Below are positions 52,902-61,126 of a stretch of DNA of 64,000 nucleotides, one piece after another (position 1 is the stretch's first letter; each line of letters opens with the position of its first letter). A program made the translations under genes and the position numbers. The notes under the pieces are model-generated. The model made no database searches. It was not told the origin of the DNA and saw only the letters and a program-made list of their open reading frames with translations. Source of the DNA: Actinoplanes subtropicus (GTDB taxonomy: Bacteria; Actinomycetota; Actinomycetes; Mycobacteriales; Micromonosporaceae); the NCBI RefSeq assembly GCF_000721705.1, contig NZ_JOJL01000035.1:1-64000 (forward strand). The letters are read 5' to 3'.

Positions 52902-53312
52902 TTAGCGGGCGATCACCCCGGCCACCTTGCTGATCGGCTCGGCGACCGCATTGATCACATCCGAGAGCTCCCTGAGATCGGTCTTGGACAGCTCCGTGTG
53001 CAGCCGGTAGCCGTCGCCGGCCCGATGCTTGGCCAGCGCCGCGTCGACCGCCCCGAACCCCGCGTCGATCCTTCGCACCAGCTCGGGAGCACGTTGCTGC
53101 AGAACCGGACGGAGCGCCCCGATGGCAGCTTTCGACCCTTCGATATTCCCGGCGAAGTCCCACAAATCGGTGTGCGAGTACCTATCCTCCTCACCGGTGA
53201 TCTTCCCGGTGGCGACCTCGTCCAGCAGCGACTTGGCGCCGGAACAGCCGCTGAGGCCGACGGCAACCGCGCCGGCGACACCAGCCACGGCGAGCAACCG
53301 GTGTGTGCGCAT
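52902..53312 (-). CDS. EfeO-like lipoprotein reduced to its C-terminal domain
   Basis: 136 aa. Lipobox VAVGLSGC (Cys about 23) is fused almost directly to the C-terminal part of the M75/EfeO fold: EEDRYSHTDLWDFAGNIEGS, LVRRIDAGFGAVDAALAKHR and ELSDVINAVAEPISKVA. Full EfeO is about 380 aa; the cupredoxin and the N-terminal half with the HxxE metal motif are absent. It is in frame and has its own signal peptide and a BlaI-like site 45 bp upstream, so it could be a repurposed protein. Confidence 0.75.
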   Translation of the reverse strand: MRTHRLLAVAGVAGAVAVGLSGCSGAKSLLDEVATGKITGEEDRYSHTDLWDFAGNIEGSKAAIGALRPVLQQRAPELVRRIDAGFGAVDAALAKHRAGDGYRLHTELSKTDLRELSDVINAVAEPISKVAGVIAR

Positions 53313-53356
53313 GGAGACTCACGCCTTGAGGCAAGGCAATCTGACCCGCCGAATCT

Positions 53357-53371
53357 CCTACAACTTGTAGG
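53357..53371 (-). promoter_or_regulatory. BlaI-like palindrome upstream of the EfeO-like gene
   Basis: CCTACA-ACT-TGTAGG, the same 15 bp as at 45304, 45 bp before the lipoprotein start. Confidence 0.65.
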
Positions 53372-53389
53372 TGTAGTCAAGCGGCGGCA

Positions 53390-54142
53390 TCACGCGGCCT
53401 CGGAACGGCGCAGCGGCCCGCGGGCGACCAGCTCGATGGTCACGGCGACCGCTATCGCCTCGACCGCGAGCAGCGCGACCAGCACGATCAGCTGGGTCGC
53501 GCCGGCCTGAACGGCCGAGCCACCGCCGAGCAGGACCCCGACGAACGCGCCGGGCAGGGTGACCAGTCCCACCGTGCGCGTCTGGTCGAGCGCCGGGACC
53601 AGCGCCCGCCCCGCGGTCGGCCGGCAGACCAGCAGCACGGCGTCGCGGGGCAAGAAGCCGAGGGCCAGCGCTGCCTCGTACTCGCCGTACCGGCCATGCA
53701 GTTCGTCCAGCGCTCGCCGGCCGGACAACGACGTCGCGGTCATCGCCCCGCCGATCAGAATCCCGGCGATCGGCAGCACCGCCACCTCCGTCAGCGGCAC
53801 CGTTCCGGCGACGACGATCAGCACGCCCGCCGGCAACGCCCCGGCCACGATCGGCAGAATCGTGAACCGGACGAAACTCCAGGAACCGATCCGGCGGCCG
53901 GAAGTGGCCGCGGCAACGACCACCATCAGCGTGATGAACGCCGCAGTGGCCCACCACGACCGCAACACCGCAGCGATCAAAAGCGACACCGCGGCCAGCT
54001 GTACGACGGCTCGCAGCGACGCGAAGACGACCGCTCGACCGACGCCCAGCCGGCCGACCACCGCCGCGGCCACGGCCAGCAGCAGCAGCCCGGCCAGCAC
54101 CACGACCAGGACCGGTCCGATCGAGACCGCTGCCTGATTCAC
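53390..54142 (-). CDS. fetB: FetB/UPF0014-family iron-export permease
   Basis: 250 aa from GTG 54142 (AAAGG upstream; GTG 54157 possible), seven spans. Family signatures: ASLRAVVQLAAVSLLI, LGFLPRDAVLLVCRPTAGRALVPALDQTRTVGLVTLPGAF is seen as consecutive blocks, including the hallmark DQTRTVGLVTLPG. FetAB exports iron under oxidative stress. No FetA ATPase is adjacent. It may be co-transcribed with the EfeO-like gene, 78 bp downstream. Confidence 0.85.
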   Translation of the reverse strand: MNQAAVSIGPVLVVVLAGLLLLAVAAAVVGRLGVGRAVVFASLRAVVQLAAVSLLIAAVLRSWWATAAFITLMVVVAAATSGRRIGSWSFVRFTILPIVAGALPAGVLIVVAGTVPLTEVAVLPIAGILIGGAMTATSLSGRRALDELHGRYGEYEAALALGFLPRDAVLLVCRPTAGRALVPALDQTRTVGLVTLPGAFVGVLLGGGSAVQAGATQLIVLVALLAVEAIAVAVTIELVARGPLRRSEAA

Positions 54143-54152
54143 CGTCCCGCCT

Positions 54153-54168
54153 TTCACCGATCCTTAAG
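54153..54168 (+). promoter_or_regulatory. 11-bp direct-repeat box upstream of the broken dedA
   Basis: TTCAC-N6-TTAAG, exactly 24 nt before GTG 54193. It overlaps the alternative fetB start on the other strand. Confidence 0.5.
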
Positions 54169-54192
54169 GTGCCCTGCCGGAGGTTGCCGATC

Positions 54193-54626
54193 GTGAACCA
54201 CGTCCTGCAGCTCATCATGGCGGTCCCACGATGGCTCAGGTACCTCATGATCGGCCTGCCTGCCTTCGGGGAGTCCGCGGCGTTCGTCGGCCTGGTGCTT
54301 CCGGCGAGTCCGCGCTGCTGGTCGGCGGGGTTCTGGCGGGAACGGGGCGGCTGAGCCTGCCCGGAATGGTGGCGCTCGCCGTCGCCGCCGCGATCGCCGG
54401 TGACTCCGTAGGCTACGAGATCGGCCGGCATGGCGGGCTCGCGATCAAGTCCAGTCGAGCCGGCCGGTTCATCGGCGAGGCGCGCTGTGCCAAGGCCGAG
54501 ACCTACACACGCCGGCACGGCAACTGGGCGGTACTGGTGGGCCGCTGGGTCGGCCTGATGCGGGCACTCGTTTCCGCCCTGCCCCGCTGCGTCCGGGGTC
54601 CGGCACCGGTGGGAAGTCCGCGGTGA
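54193..54626 (+). pseudogene. Frameshifted and truncated DedA-family gene
   Basis: The first frame from GTG 54193 reads NHVLQLIMAVPRWLRYLMIG, then GESAAFVGLVLP and is lost at about 54305, where one G appears to be missing from CCGG(G)CGAG. The next frame continues as DedA: ESALLVGGVLAGTGRL, GDSVGYEIGRHGG, YTRRHGNWAVLVGRWVGLMRALV, then turns into unrelated sequence near 54580. The C-terminal third is absent. A sequencing error could explain the shift but not the truncation. Confidence 0.75.
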
Positions 54627-54721
54627 GGTCATGGCCGCGGGCTGGGTGAGTGGGTGCGGCTCGCCCGTCAGGCCGCTCAGGGCGGCGGCCACCTCCTGGA
54701 TGTCGGCCTGGACGTAGGTGA

Positions 54722-54955
54722 GTGTGGTCCCGGCGTTCTTCGTTCCCTGAGGCTGTCACAGTTCCCTATATCATGATGGCCGCGACCGACTCCCGGCACT
54801 TCATCGCTATCTGCCCGCGGATCTACCGTTTCGCGCCGCTGCGGATGTCGAAGGATCAACGTGCCGCGATCCACTCCTACGATGAACGCGTAGGCGTGAA
54901 GGACTTTCACGACGGGGTGACGTGGTACCGGCGTCTGCTCCAGAATCTCGCCTGA
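54722..54955 (+). pseudogene. C-terminal stump of an M20 metallopeptidase
   Basis: The frame reads VPYIMMAATDSRHF, PRIYRFAPLRMS and DQRAAIHSYDERVGVKDF, the well-known end of M20/CPDG2-type carboxypeptidases (TDSRHF carries a metal ligand). About 350 residues upstream are missing. The stretch 54627-54720 shows no recognisable domain. Confidence 0.6.
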
Positions 54956-54990
54956 GTACCTGTCCCCATCCGTGCCGCCGGGGTGGGCCT

Positions 54991-56148
54991 GTGGCGACAT
55001 GGTCCGAGCACGACCCCGACCGGCGCAGGCGCGTCATCGGCTTCGCGCTGCAGGGCGCGTACGTCGTCTGGCTGCCGATGGAAATCTCGATCATTTACCG
55101 GCGTACGGCCGGCAGCCCTCGCCAGCACGCGCTCACCCGCAACGCGGCGGCAATCCTCGTCGGTGCCCTCGAACTCGCCGTGATCGTCGGCGCGCTGACC
55201 AGCGGTGCGCTCGTCGAGTCGACCTCCATGCCGGTCGTCCTCGCGCTGCCCGCGATCGCTGTCTCGCTCGTGCTGGTCCTCGTCGTCGTCGGCATCGAGC
55301 ATGTGCCCGGGCAGGGAATGACCGACCCCGATCTGCCGGGATTCTGCCTGCTGACCCTCACACTGGGCCTCGTCATGGCTGGGCTCATCACCATCCGCCT
55401 GCAAGGCGCGGCGAGCATCCTGGCCTGGGGCCTGATCGTCCTCGGCATTGCCGCGCTCGTCGTTTTCGCCCGATTCGAGGCCGGGCGCGAGCATCCGTTC
55501 GTCGACGTGCGCCTGCTCGCATTGCCCAGGCAGTGGCCGGTGCAGTTGACGGCGTTTCTTTTCGGCATGTCGGTGCTCGGGGCGCAGATTCCGCTGTCCA
55601 CGTTCGCGCGGACCGATCCGGACATCCCCGGATACGGGCTCGGCGCCGGCGCGTCATTCGTCTCCGCGCTCATCGGCGTCTATGTCATCAGCCTGGCGAT
55701 CGGGGCGTTCACGCTCCCCGCGGTCTCGCGGCTGCTGGGCACCCGCACGGCTTACGTCCTGTACTGCCTGCTGGTCGCCGTCGGCTACGCGCTCTGGTTG
55801 CCGTTCCACGCCACCCCGTTGCAGGCTGTGATCAACATGGTGATCGCCGGGATCGGCTCGGGCGCCCTGGTCGCCGCGCTGCCGGCCTCGGCCGCCGCCG
55901 GCGCGCCGCCTGCCGCAACCGGCCTGGCGACCGGGATGACGAACGCCACGAAAACCGTCGGCGGCGCGATCGCATCGTCGATCTTCGCGATCGCGCTGAC
56001 CGCCACCGGTTCCCTCGACGACCCGGCCGCCGGACACGCACCCCTCTCCGGGTACATGATCGTGTGGTCGGTGTGCGCCATCGCTGCACTACTGGCCGCG
56101 ATCACACTCACGCGGCTTCCGCCGACTCACAGTGCCGGCCCGGGTTAA
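54991..56148 (+). CDS. MFS transporter, probably lacking its first spans
   Basis: 385 aa from GTG 54991. About ten hydrophobic segments, with an internal linker FARFEAGREHPFVDVRLL typical of DHA2-type MFS proteins and a closing MTNATKTVGGAIASSIF region. Family members have 450-500 aa; the N-terminal spans with the RLSDRxGRR loop are absent, and the gene begins just after another gene stump. Either a shortened or a decayed drug-efflux protein. Confidence 0.6.
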   Translation: MATWSEHDPDRRRRVIGFALQGAYVVWLPMEISIIYRRTAGSPRQHALTRNAAAILVGALELAVIVGALTSGALVESTSMPVVLALPAIAVSLVLVLVVVGIEHVPGQGMTDPDLPGFCLLTLTLGLVMAGLITIRLQGAASILAWGLIVLGIAALVVFARFEAGREHPFVDVRLLALPRQWPVQLTAFLFGMSVLGAQIPLSTFARTDPDIPGYGLGAGASFVSALIGVYVISLAIGAFTLPAVSRLLGTRTAYVLYCLLVAVGYALWLPFHATPLQAVINMVIAGIGSGALVAALPASAAAGAPPAATGLATGMTNATKTVGGAIASSIFAIALTATGSLDDPAAGHAPLSGYMIVWSVCAIAALLAAITLTRLPPTHSAGPG

Positions 56149-56161
56149 TGCGAGGTTCTGT

Positions 56162-56952
56162 CTAAGCCGTTCTGAGGTCCACCGAGTGCCAGATCGTGGT
56201 GTCTTCGGCGCCGGTGGCCCACCACAGCACCTCGTTGCGGACGAACGCGCCTTTCGTTGCGGGCGACAGGTTAACCGTGTGACCGCTGCTGATGTCGTAC
56301 ACGAGCAACGCGGCGATGCCGGTCGCGTCGGTGGCGGGCCCGGATTCGAGGATGATCTCGAACCGGTCGAGCACCGCGACGTCCGTGACAGCTGCTTGAG
56401 CGTTGGCGTCAGCGATACGTCGCCTGCCGGACCCGTCGGGGTGCATGAGAAAGATGCCCGCGGAATCGCCGCCTGCACAGCCGTCATCCGGCACCAGACC
56501 GGCGTGCAGGCCGCGACCTCCGTGCCGGTGGAAAGCACCGCCAGATCGCGTCCGGTGATCATGTTGCGCAGCCGGGTAGTGCCCGCGTCCAGCCCCGCCG
56601 CGTCGTCAGTGAGCCACGGCCAGGCCGAAAGCGTCCATCCGCCGGGCTCGGTACGCATCGTGACGGGGCCACCGGCAACCGGCACCGAGCGAACCTCGGT
56701 AATCTTCGAATCGTCCGGGGCCGCAGTCCAATACACCCTGCCGTCAGCAAAGACGAAGTCGTACTGATTGTCGCCGAATACCGCATCGCCGGTGTCATCC
56801 GTAAGTAGTCGTGCGGGGCCTGAATCTTGCAGATTCGCCGTCCACACCTGCATGGGCAGCTTGCCGCTCGCCTGCGTCCACACCACGTCATCACCGGATA
56901 TGGCGAAATGGTCGAAGTCCGGGTAATCGGCGATAGGCAGACCGGTGTGCAA
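56162..56952 (-). pseudogene. Frameshifted beta-propeller (TolB-like) protein gene
   Basis: The N-terminal frame reads FDHFAISGDDVVWTQAS, VWTANLQDSGPARLLTDDTG and VFADGRVYWTAAPDDS, repeated WD/TolB-like strands. Near 56470 the frame changes and continues as GDSAGIFLMHPDGSGRR, VLDRFEIILESG and ALLVYDISSGHTVNL. No signal peptide is visible, so the 5' end seems lost as well. It directly abuts the LuxR gene. Confidence 0.6.
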
Positions 56953-56968
56953 CCTGCGGAGTGCGCTT

Positions 56969-58336
56969 TCAAGGCCGAACCCGCCGCGCCATCCAGGCCG
57001 CGATCTGCGCGCGGTTGCGCACGGCTAGCTTTTGCAGGATCCGCTCAACGTGGGATTCGACGGTGCGCCGACCGATGGCCAGCATCTGCGCGATCTGCCA
57101 GTTGGAGTAACCGTCGGTGATCAACTCGGCGACCTCTGTCTCCCGCGGGGTCAACGGCAGTGTCGGGACGACCGGTCGCCGGGTCCCCCGTTCGTCGGGA
57201 GGGTCGACGTCGTCCGACCTTTCCGCCAGCGGTCTGGAGGCCGTCTGATTGCTGGTGGAGGCTGGCAGGTGGGCGTCGGAATGCGGGCCCGCCGCCAGGC
57301 CATCGCGCATTACGCCGCCGCGGGTGGGGTTGAGGCAGGGCGGGACGTACAGGCCTTGGCGGGCTGCCCGGAGGGTGGCCAGTGTGCGGGTGGCGGCGGC
57401 GAACTTGACCAGGATGTGCTCGATGGCTTCGAGGACGACGGGCAGTGGCAGGTTCAGGGTGACGGCGATGCGCTGGTCGGGCCAGTCTTCGATGAGCATG
57501 CCGAGGATCGTCAGTTCGCGGCCGGTGAGTCCACCCAGGTCACCGGCAGGCGATACGATCACGACCGCTACCAGGTGGTGGGGTGGCTGGGGCGGGAGTG
57601 CCAGCATCGTGATCCGGAGGTAGTCCCGCTCGGGGCCGGGGTGGGGGCACAGAAACGTGAGGTGTCCGAGCCTGCCGGCCAGTTGATCGGCCACCATGGC
57701 GAGCACCTCCGAATCCGGGGTGAGCAGCCGATGGCTGGGCAGGCCCGGCAGCGGCAATGCGTTGCCGCCGCGGGTAAGGACGATCCCGGCCGCCGCGTCG
57801 CGGATGATCGGTACCGTCGCCGCGATTGATCGCATCGGGTCGACGGCGCCGGCGATTGCCGGAACGAGGTTGCCGATCAGGCCACAGGCGGTGTCGGTGG
57901 GGTGCTTGTCGGTGTCGGTGAGCAGGCACAAATGGCCGAAGTGGCTGCCGTCCGGGGTGAACAAGCCGACGCCGAGGCCTTCGCGGAACCCGGCCGGCCA
58001 GTAGTGGTCCGTCCAGGCGCGTAGCTCGCTGGGCGGCATCGGCAGATCGCGCAGGCGCATCGGCGGTTGAGATCGGTTCACACCGGACAGTTCGAGCTCC
58101 TCGGCGGCGTACGGGGCGTGGAAGTACGCGCCCACCGGGTCGGCGTGTCCCTGCGTGACCAGCGGGACGTGGCGCTGGTCCTCGCCGAGGACGGAGATCC
58201 AGGCGGCCTCGAAGGGCACCAAACGGCGCAGCGAAGCCAGCAGTTCCGCCGCCCGCTGTTCGAGCCGGCCGGGCGCAGACGCGATCCGCGCCACCTCCAC
58301 GGCCACGTCCAGCCCTATCGGCGGAACGTCACCCAC
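56969..58336 (-). CDS. LuxR-type regulator with GAF-like sensor and two HTH regions
   Basis: 455 aa from GTG 58336 (GGAGG 6 nt upstream). An N-terminal GAF-like domain (about 10-190: ELLASLRRLVPFEAAWIS, FGHLCLLTDTD) is followed by a degenerate LuxR-like helix region (LTGRELTILGMLIEDWPDQRIAVTLNLPLPVVLEAIEHIL, read as consecutive blocks) and a linker. A complete LuxR HTH closes it: LTPRETEVAELI, SNWQIAQMLAIGRRTVESHV, ILQKLAVRNRAQ. The signal is unknown. It is one of the few intact genes in this decayed stretch. Confidence 0.82.
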   Translation of the reverse strand: MGDVPPIGLDVAVEVARIASAPGRLEQRAAELLASLRRLVPFEAAWISVLGEDQRHVPLVTQGHADPVGAYFHAPYAAEELELSGVNRSQPPMRLRDLPMPPSELRAWTDHYWPAGFREGLGVGLFTPDGSHFGHLCLLTDTDKHPTDTACGLIGNLVPAIAGAVDPMRSIAATVPIIRDAAAGIVLTRGGNALPLPGLPSHRLLTPDSEVLAMVADQLAGRLGHLTFLCPHPGPERDYLRITMLALPPQPPHHLVAVVIVSPAGDLGGLTGRELTILGMLIEDWPDQRIAVTLNLPLPVVLEAIEHILVKFAAATRTLATLRAARQGLYVPPCLNPTRGGVMRDGLAAGPHSDAHLPASTSNQTASRPLAERSDDVDPPDERGTRRPVVPTLPLTPRETEVAELITDGYSNWQIAQMLAIGRRTVESHVERILQKLAVRNRAQIAAWMARRVRP

Positions 58337-58692
58337 ACTCACCCTCCGCCCGCACGACTCACCGTCTCTCACTCCATAGTTAGGGCGGCATGCAACGGCG
58401 ACGGAAGCCCTCATTCGGCGGACGGCGGCGACCGTCGCCGTCATCGTTACGACAAGTGCCGGGACATCTCGATGCATATCGACCCAGAATTACCGATAGT
58501 TGTCGACTTCAGGCTGACCGTCCGTATGGACAGCGGGGAAGCCGGGGCAGCCGCGAATGGCAGCGTGCCGGGGGGCCGACTCCTGGCCTTCGCCCGCGGG
58601 AAGCCGGACCCGACGTCGGGAGGAGGAAACCTGTCGTCGGTCGATGACCTGTCGCAATCGGCGCTGAGGCGTTCGATAGAGGCAGTTGTACG
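58337..58692. other. Gene-poor stretch
   Basis: About 355 bp holding the LuxR ribosome site at its left edge. No coding pattern on either strand is convincing. It ends at the decayed MEDS gene. Confidence 0.4.
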
Positions 58693-59525
58693 GTGTACGA
58701 GGGTTACCTTCACTCGTCCGTCGATAGGAAGGCGAGGGCGGTGTCGCGCGTCGATCGGGCTGAAGCGGCGGTCGAGAAGCTGGGCCTGCACGACCATGCC
58801 GGCGGGGTGTCCGCGGTCGACCGGAACCAGCGTCGGCTGCGTGGAGAACGGGTGGCGTTCCTCAGGGCACCGGCCAGCCGATGCGACAGCATTGCGACCG
58901 AATTGTCGGCTGCCGGTCTGCCCGTCGGTCACCTGCTCGCGAACGGTCAACTGGTGCTGGGCTCAGCAGCGGAGAGTATCTCAGCGTGGCGCCTTCGAAC
59001 CGCGAATACGGCTGTGTGAGTACGCCAGCGCGGTACAGGAGGCGCGGGGCGACCGATACCAAGGGTTTCGGGTCGCCGCCGACGTCGCGTGGTTGGCCCG
59101 GCACGAGGTCGCCCGAGAGGTCTGGCCAGGCTGCGAGTGGGGCGCTGACCTTCTCGCCAAGCGGCTGCCGTTCACCGCGCTGCGCCTCTACGACCCACAA
59201 GACTGGCCGCCGCTGGATCTCGGCCTGCTACGCGCGGTGCACTCTCGCAGTATCGGAGAGGTGGCACGCGAGGCTGAGCCAGGCTTGTGCGTGCAGGCAC
59301 AGCGCGACGGCAGCATTTGACTGTCGGGACAGTTGGACAGCCGGTACGCGGTCTGACTGGCAGAGGCGCTGGCCGCCGTCGCGACTGACGTTCCGGCTGG
59401 CCGCTGCCCGGACGATGGTGGGCGTGCGCGGTGTGGCGAGGATCCGCAGCGCTTCCGCTGCTCTCCGCCGCTACTGGCAGCCGGCCGGCTTCGACGACCT
59501 CGACGCGTCGATCGTGATGGAGTGA
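58693..59525 (+). pseudogene. Decayed MEDS-STAS regulatory gene
   Basis: Pieces of a MEDS domain lie in different frames: LGLHDHAGGVSAVDRNQRRL and ERVAFLRAPAS (frame 1, about 58770-58870), then YQGFRVAADVAWLARHEVA, LLAKRLPFTALRLYDPQDWP (another frame, about 59060-59210). A STAS-like tail RRYWQPAGFDDLDASIVME follows in a third frame to 59525. Such MEDS-STAS proteins often precede RsbA-like genes, as here. At least two frameshifts. Confidence 0.55.
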
Positions 59526-59527
59526 CC

Positions 59528-60517
59528 ATGTCAACGCACACATCCCTCGCTCACGACGCGATGTTCTACGGCAGCGACGAGGAGTTCCTGGCCGTCCTTG
59601 TCCCGTTCGTCCGCGAAGGTCTGACGGGCGAGGAGGCGGTGACCGCCGCGCTCACGGCCGACAACATCGCCCTGCTGAGGGACGCGCTCGGGGTGGACGC
59701 CGCCGCGGTGTCCTTCATCGACCGGGACGAGTGGTACTCCCGCCCGACCACGACCATCGCCGGCTGGCGCGAAGTCCTGCGGCAGGGAAGCCGGCACGGC
59801 CACACGCAATTCCGTCTGATCGGAGAGGTCGGGTTCGGTCCCACCGACCGGCACGTCACCTGGAGTCGGTACGAGGCGGCGCTCAACGACGTGTTCGCCG
59901 GGGCTCCGGCATGGATCGTCTGCCCTTACGACACCCGCGCGTTGCCTCCCACCGTGCTCACCGATGCCCGCCGGACCCATCCGACGGTGATCGACGATGT
60001 TCGGCGGGACAGTGACCAATACCTGCCCGCGGAGGACTTCCTCCGTACGGTTCCGGAGCCGCTACCGGCCGCGACAGACGCGCCGGTGCTGCAGATACCG
60101 GTCACCATGGACGGACTGGCGACCCGTCAAGCCCTGCGCGAGGCCCTAGCCGCCCAGGGCTGGGGCGACCCGGGGCGACTCCAGGACCTGCTGTTGGTCG
60201 CCACCGAGCTGATCACCAACAGCCTCCGCCACGGACGGGGCCACCGCGAACTACGCTTGTGGATCAGCGGCCGGACCGTCACCGGCGAGGTCACCGACGA
60301 GGGCGACGGCCCCGGCGACCCCCTGGCAGGCTACCGCCCGCCGGAGAACACCCTGCCCGGCGGCCGGGGACTGTGGCTCGCCAACCAACTCTGCGACGCC
60401 CTGACCCTCAGCCATCAGGAAGGCACGACCCGGGCACGTTTCACCATGACCGCGCCCGCCCCGGACAAGGGCAACGGCCGTCGCCGCCATACGGCCTCGG
60501 CGACAAGGTTGATGTGA
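59528..60517 (+). CDS. MEDS-domain anti-sigma factor, RsbA-like
   Basis: 329 aa from ATG 59528 (GGAG 5 nt upstream). The N-terminal MEDS domain (about 5-165: DAMFYGSDEEFLAVLVPFV, GEVGFGPTDRHVTWSRYEA, WIVCPYDTRAL) is a sensor. The C-terminal GHKL ATPase domain has LLLVATELITNSLRHG (N-box), EVTDEGDGPGDP (G1) and LPGGRGLWLANQLCD (G2), as in serine-kinase anti-sigma factors. It probably controls a SigB-like factor. Its former partner is the decayed MEDS-STAS gene just upstream. Confidence 0.85.
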   Translation: MSTHTSLAHDAMFYGSDEEFLAVLVPFVREGLTGEEAVTAALTADNIALLRDALGVDAAAVSFIDRDEWYSRPTTTIAGWREVLRQGSRHGHTQFRLIGEVGFGPTDRHVTWSRYEAALNDVFAGAPAWIVCPYDTRALPPTVLTDARRTHPTVIDDVRRDSDQYLPAEDFLRTVPEPLPAATDAPVLQIPVTMDGLATRQALREALAAQGWGDPGRLQDLLLVATELITNSLRHGRGHRELRLWISGRTVTGEVTDEGDGPGDPLAGYRPPENTLPGGRGLWLANQLCDALTLSHQEGTTRARFTMTAPAPDKGNGRRRHTASATRLM

Positions 60518-60767
60518 GCTCGCAATTCGTCCGCATCCTGAGGTGAGACCCGTACCTCGAGCAACGGGGCTGTGGATTGGCCTCGGGTTTCGCGGGTGGT
60601 GCAGGTGCGCAGGTCGGTGCCTCTATGGGACGGCTGGGCCTTGATCGAGATCCGTTCGAGGCTCGGGGCCCGTTGCAGACGGCGGCGCGCATCGTGTCGA
60701 ACCTGCGTGCGACTCCTCGGATGTGTTTGGGCGATCTTGGCGCCTGGCCCGTCGGGCGGGTTACCCC

Positions 60768-60796
60768 TTGACGGCCTGAAGCGTAAGTCGTAGCTT
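60768..60796 (+). promoter_or_regulatory. Consensus-like promoter of the ArsR operon
   Basis: -35 TTGACG, 17-nt spacer, -10 TAGCTT, then 6 nt to GTG 60803: a near-consensus housekeeping promoter giving a leaderless mRNA. The rest of the gap 60518-60767 shows nothing else. Confidence 0.75.
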
Positions 60797-60802
60797 TCGT
60801 TC

Positions 60803-61126
60803 GTGGCGGCTTTCAAAGCACATCAGGGCTGGGAAGCATTGGGTGATCCCAGCCGGTTCGCCATCGTGCAGTGCCTCGCCGAGCGGCCCCGTGCGGTCGG
60901 GGACCTCGCCGACGAGCTTCCGATCAGCCGGCAGGCGGTGTCACAGCATCTGCGGGTTCTCAAGGATGCCGGGCTGGTCGCCGCTCAGGCCGTGGGAACC
61001 CGGCGGATCTACCGCCTCAACCCGGCCGGGGTAGCCGCCTTGAAAGACCAGCTCGACACATTCTGGCGCCGGGCACTGGATGGCTATCAGAACGTTATTG
61101 AGGACAAGACCGAGGAGGGTTCATGA
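60803..61126 (+). CDS. ArsR-family regulator
   Basis: 107 aa. Winged helix GWEALGDPSRFAIVQCLAER, DLADELPISRQAVSQHLRVL, GTRRIYRLNPAG. There is no cysteine metal motif, so it belongs to the non-metal group found with SRPBCC proteins. It overlaps the next gene (ATGA). Confidence 0.9.
   Translation: MAAFKAHQGWEALGDPSRFAIVQCLAERPRAVGDLADELPISRQAVSQHLRVLKDAGLVAAQAVGTRRIYRLNPAGVAALKDQLDTFWRRALDGYQNVIEDKTEEGS

Noticed and set aside
60415..60816. Minus-strand frame with LEVRVSPQDADELRAHINLV
   Set aside because: The segment looks protein-like but overlaps the RsbA 3' end and the ArsR promoter, and has no ribosome site; not enough support.
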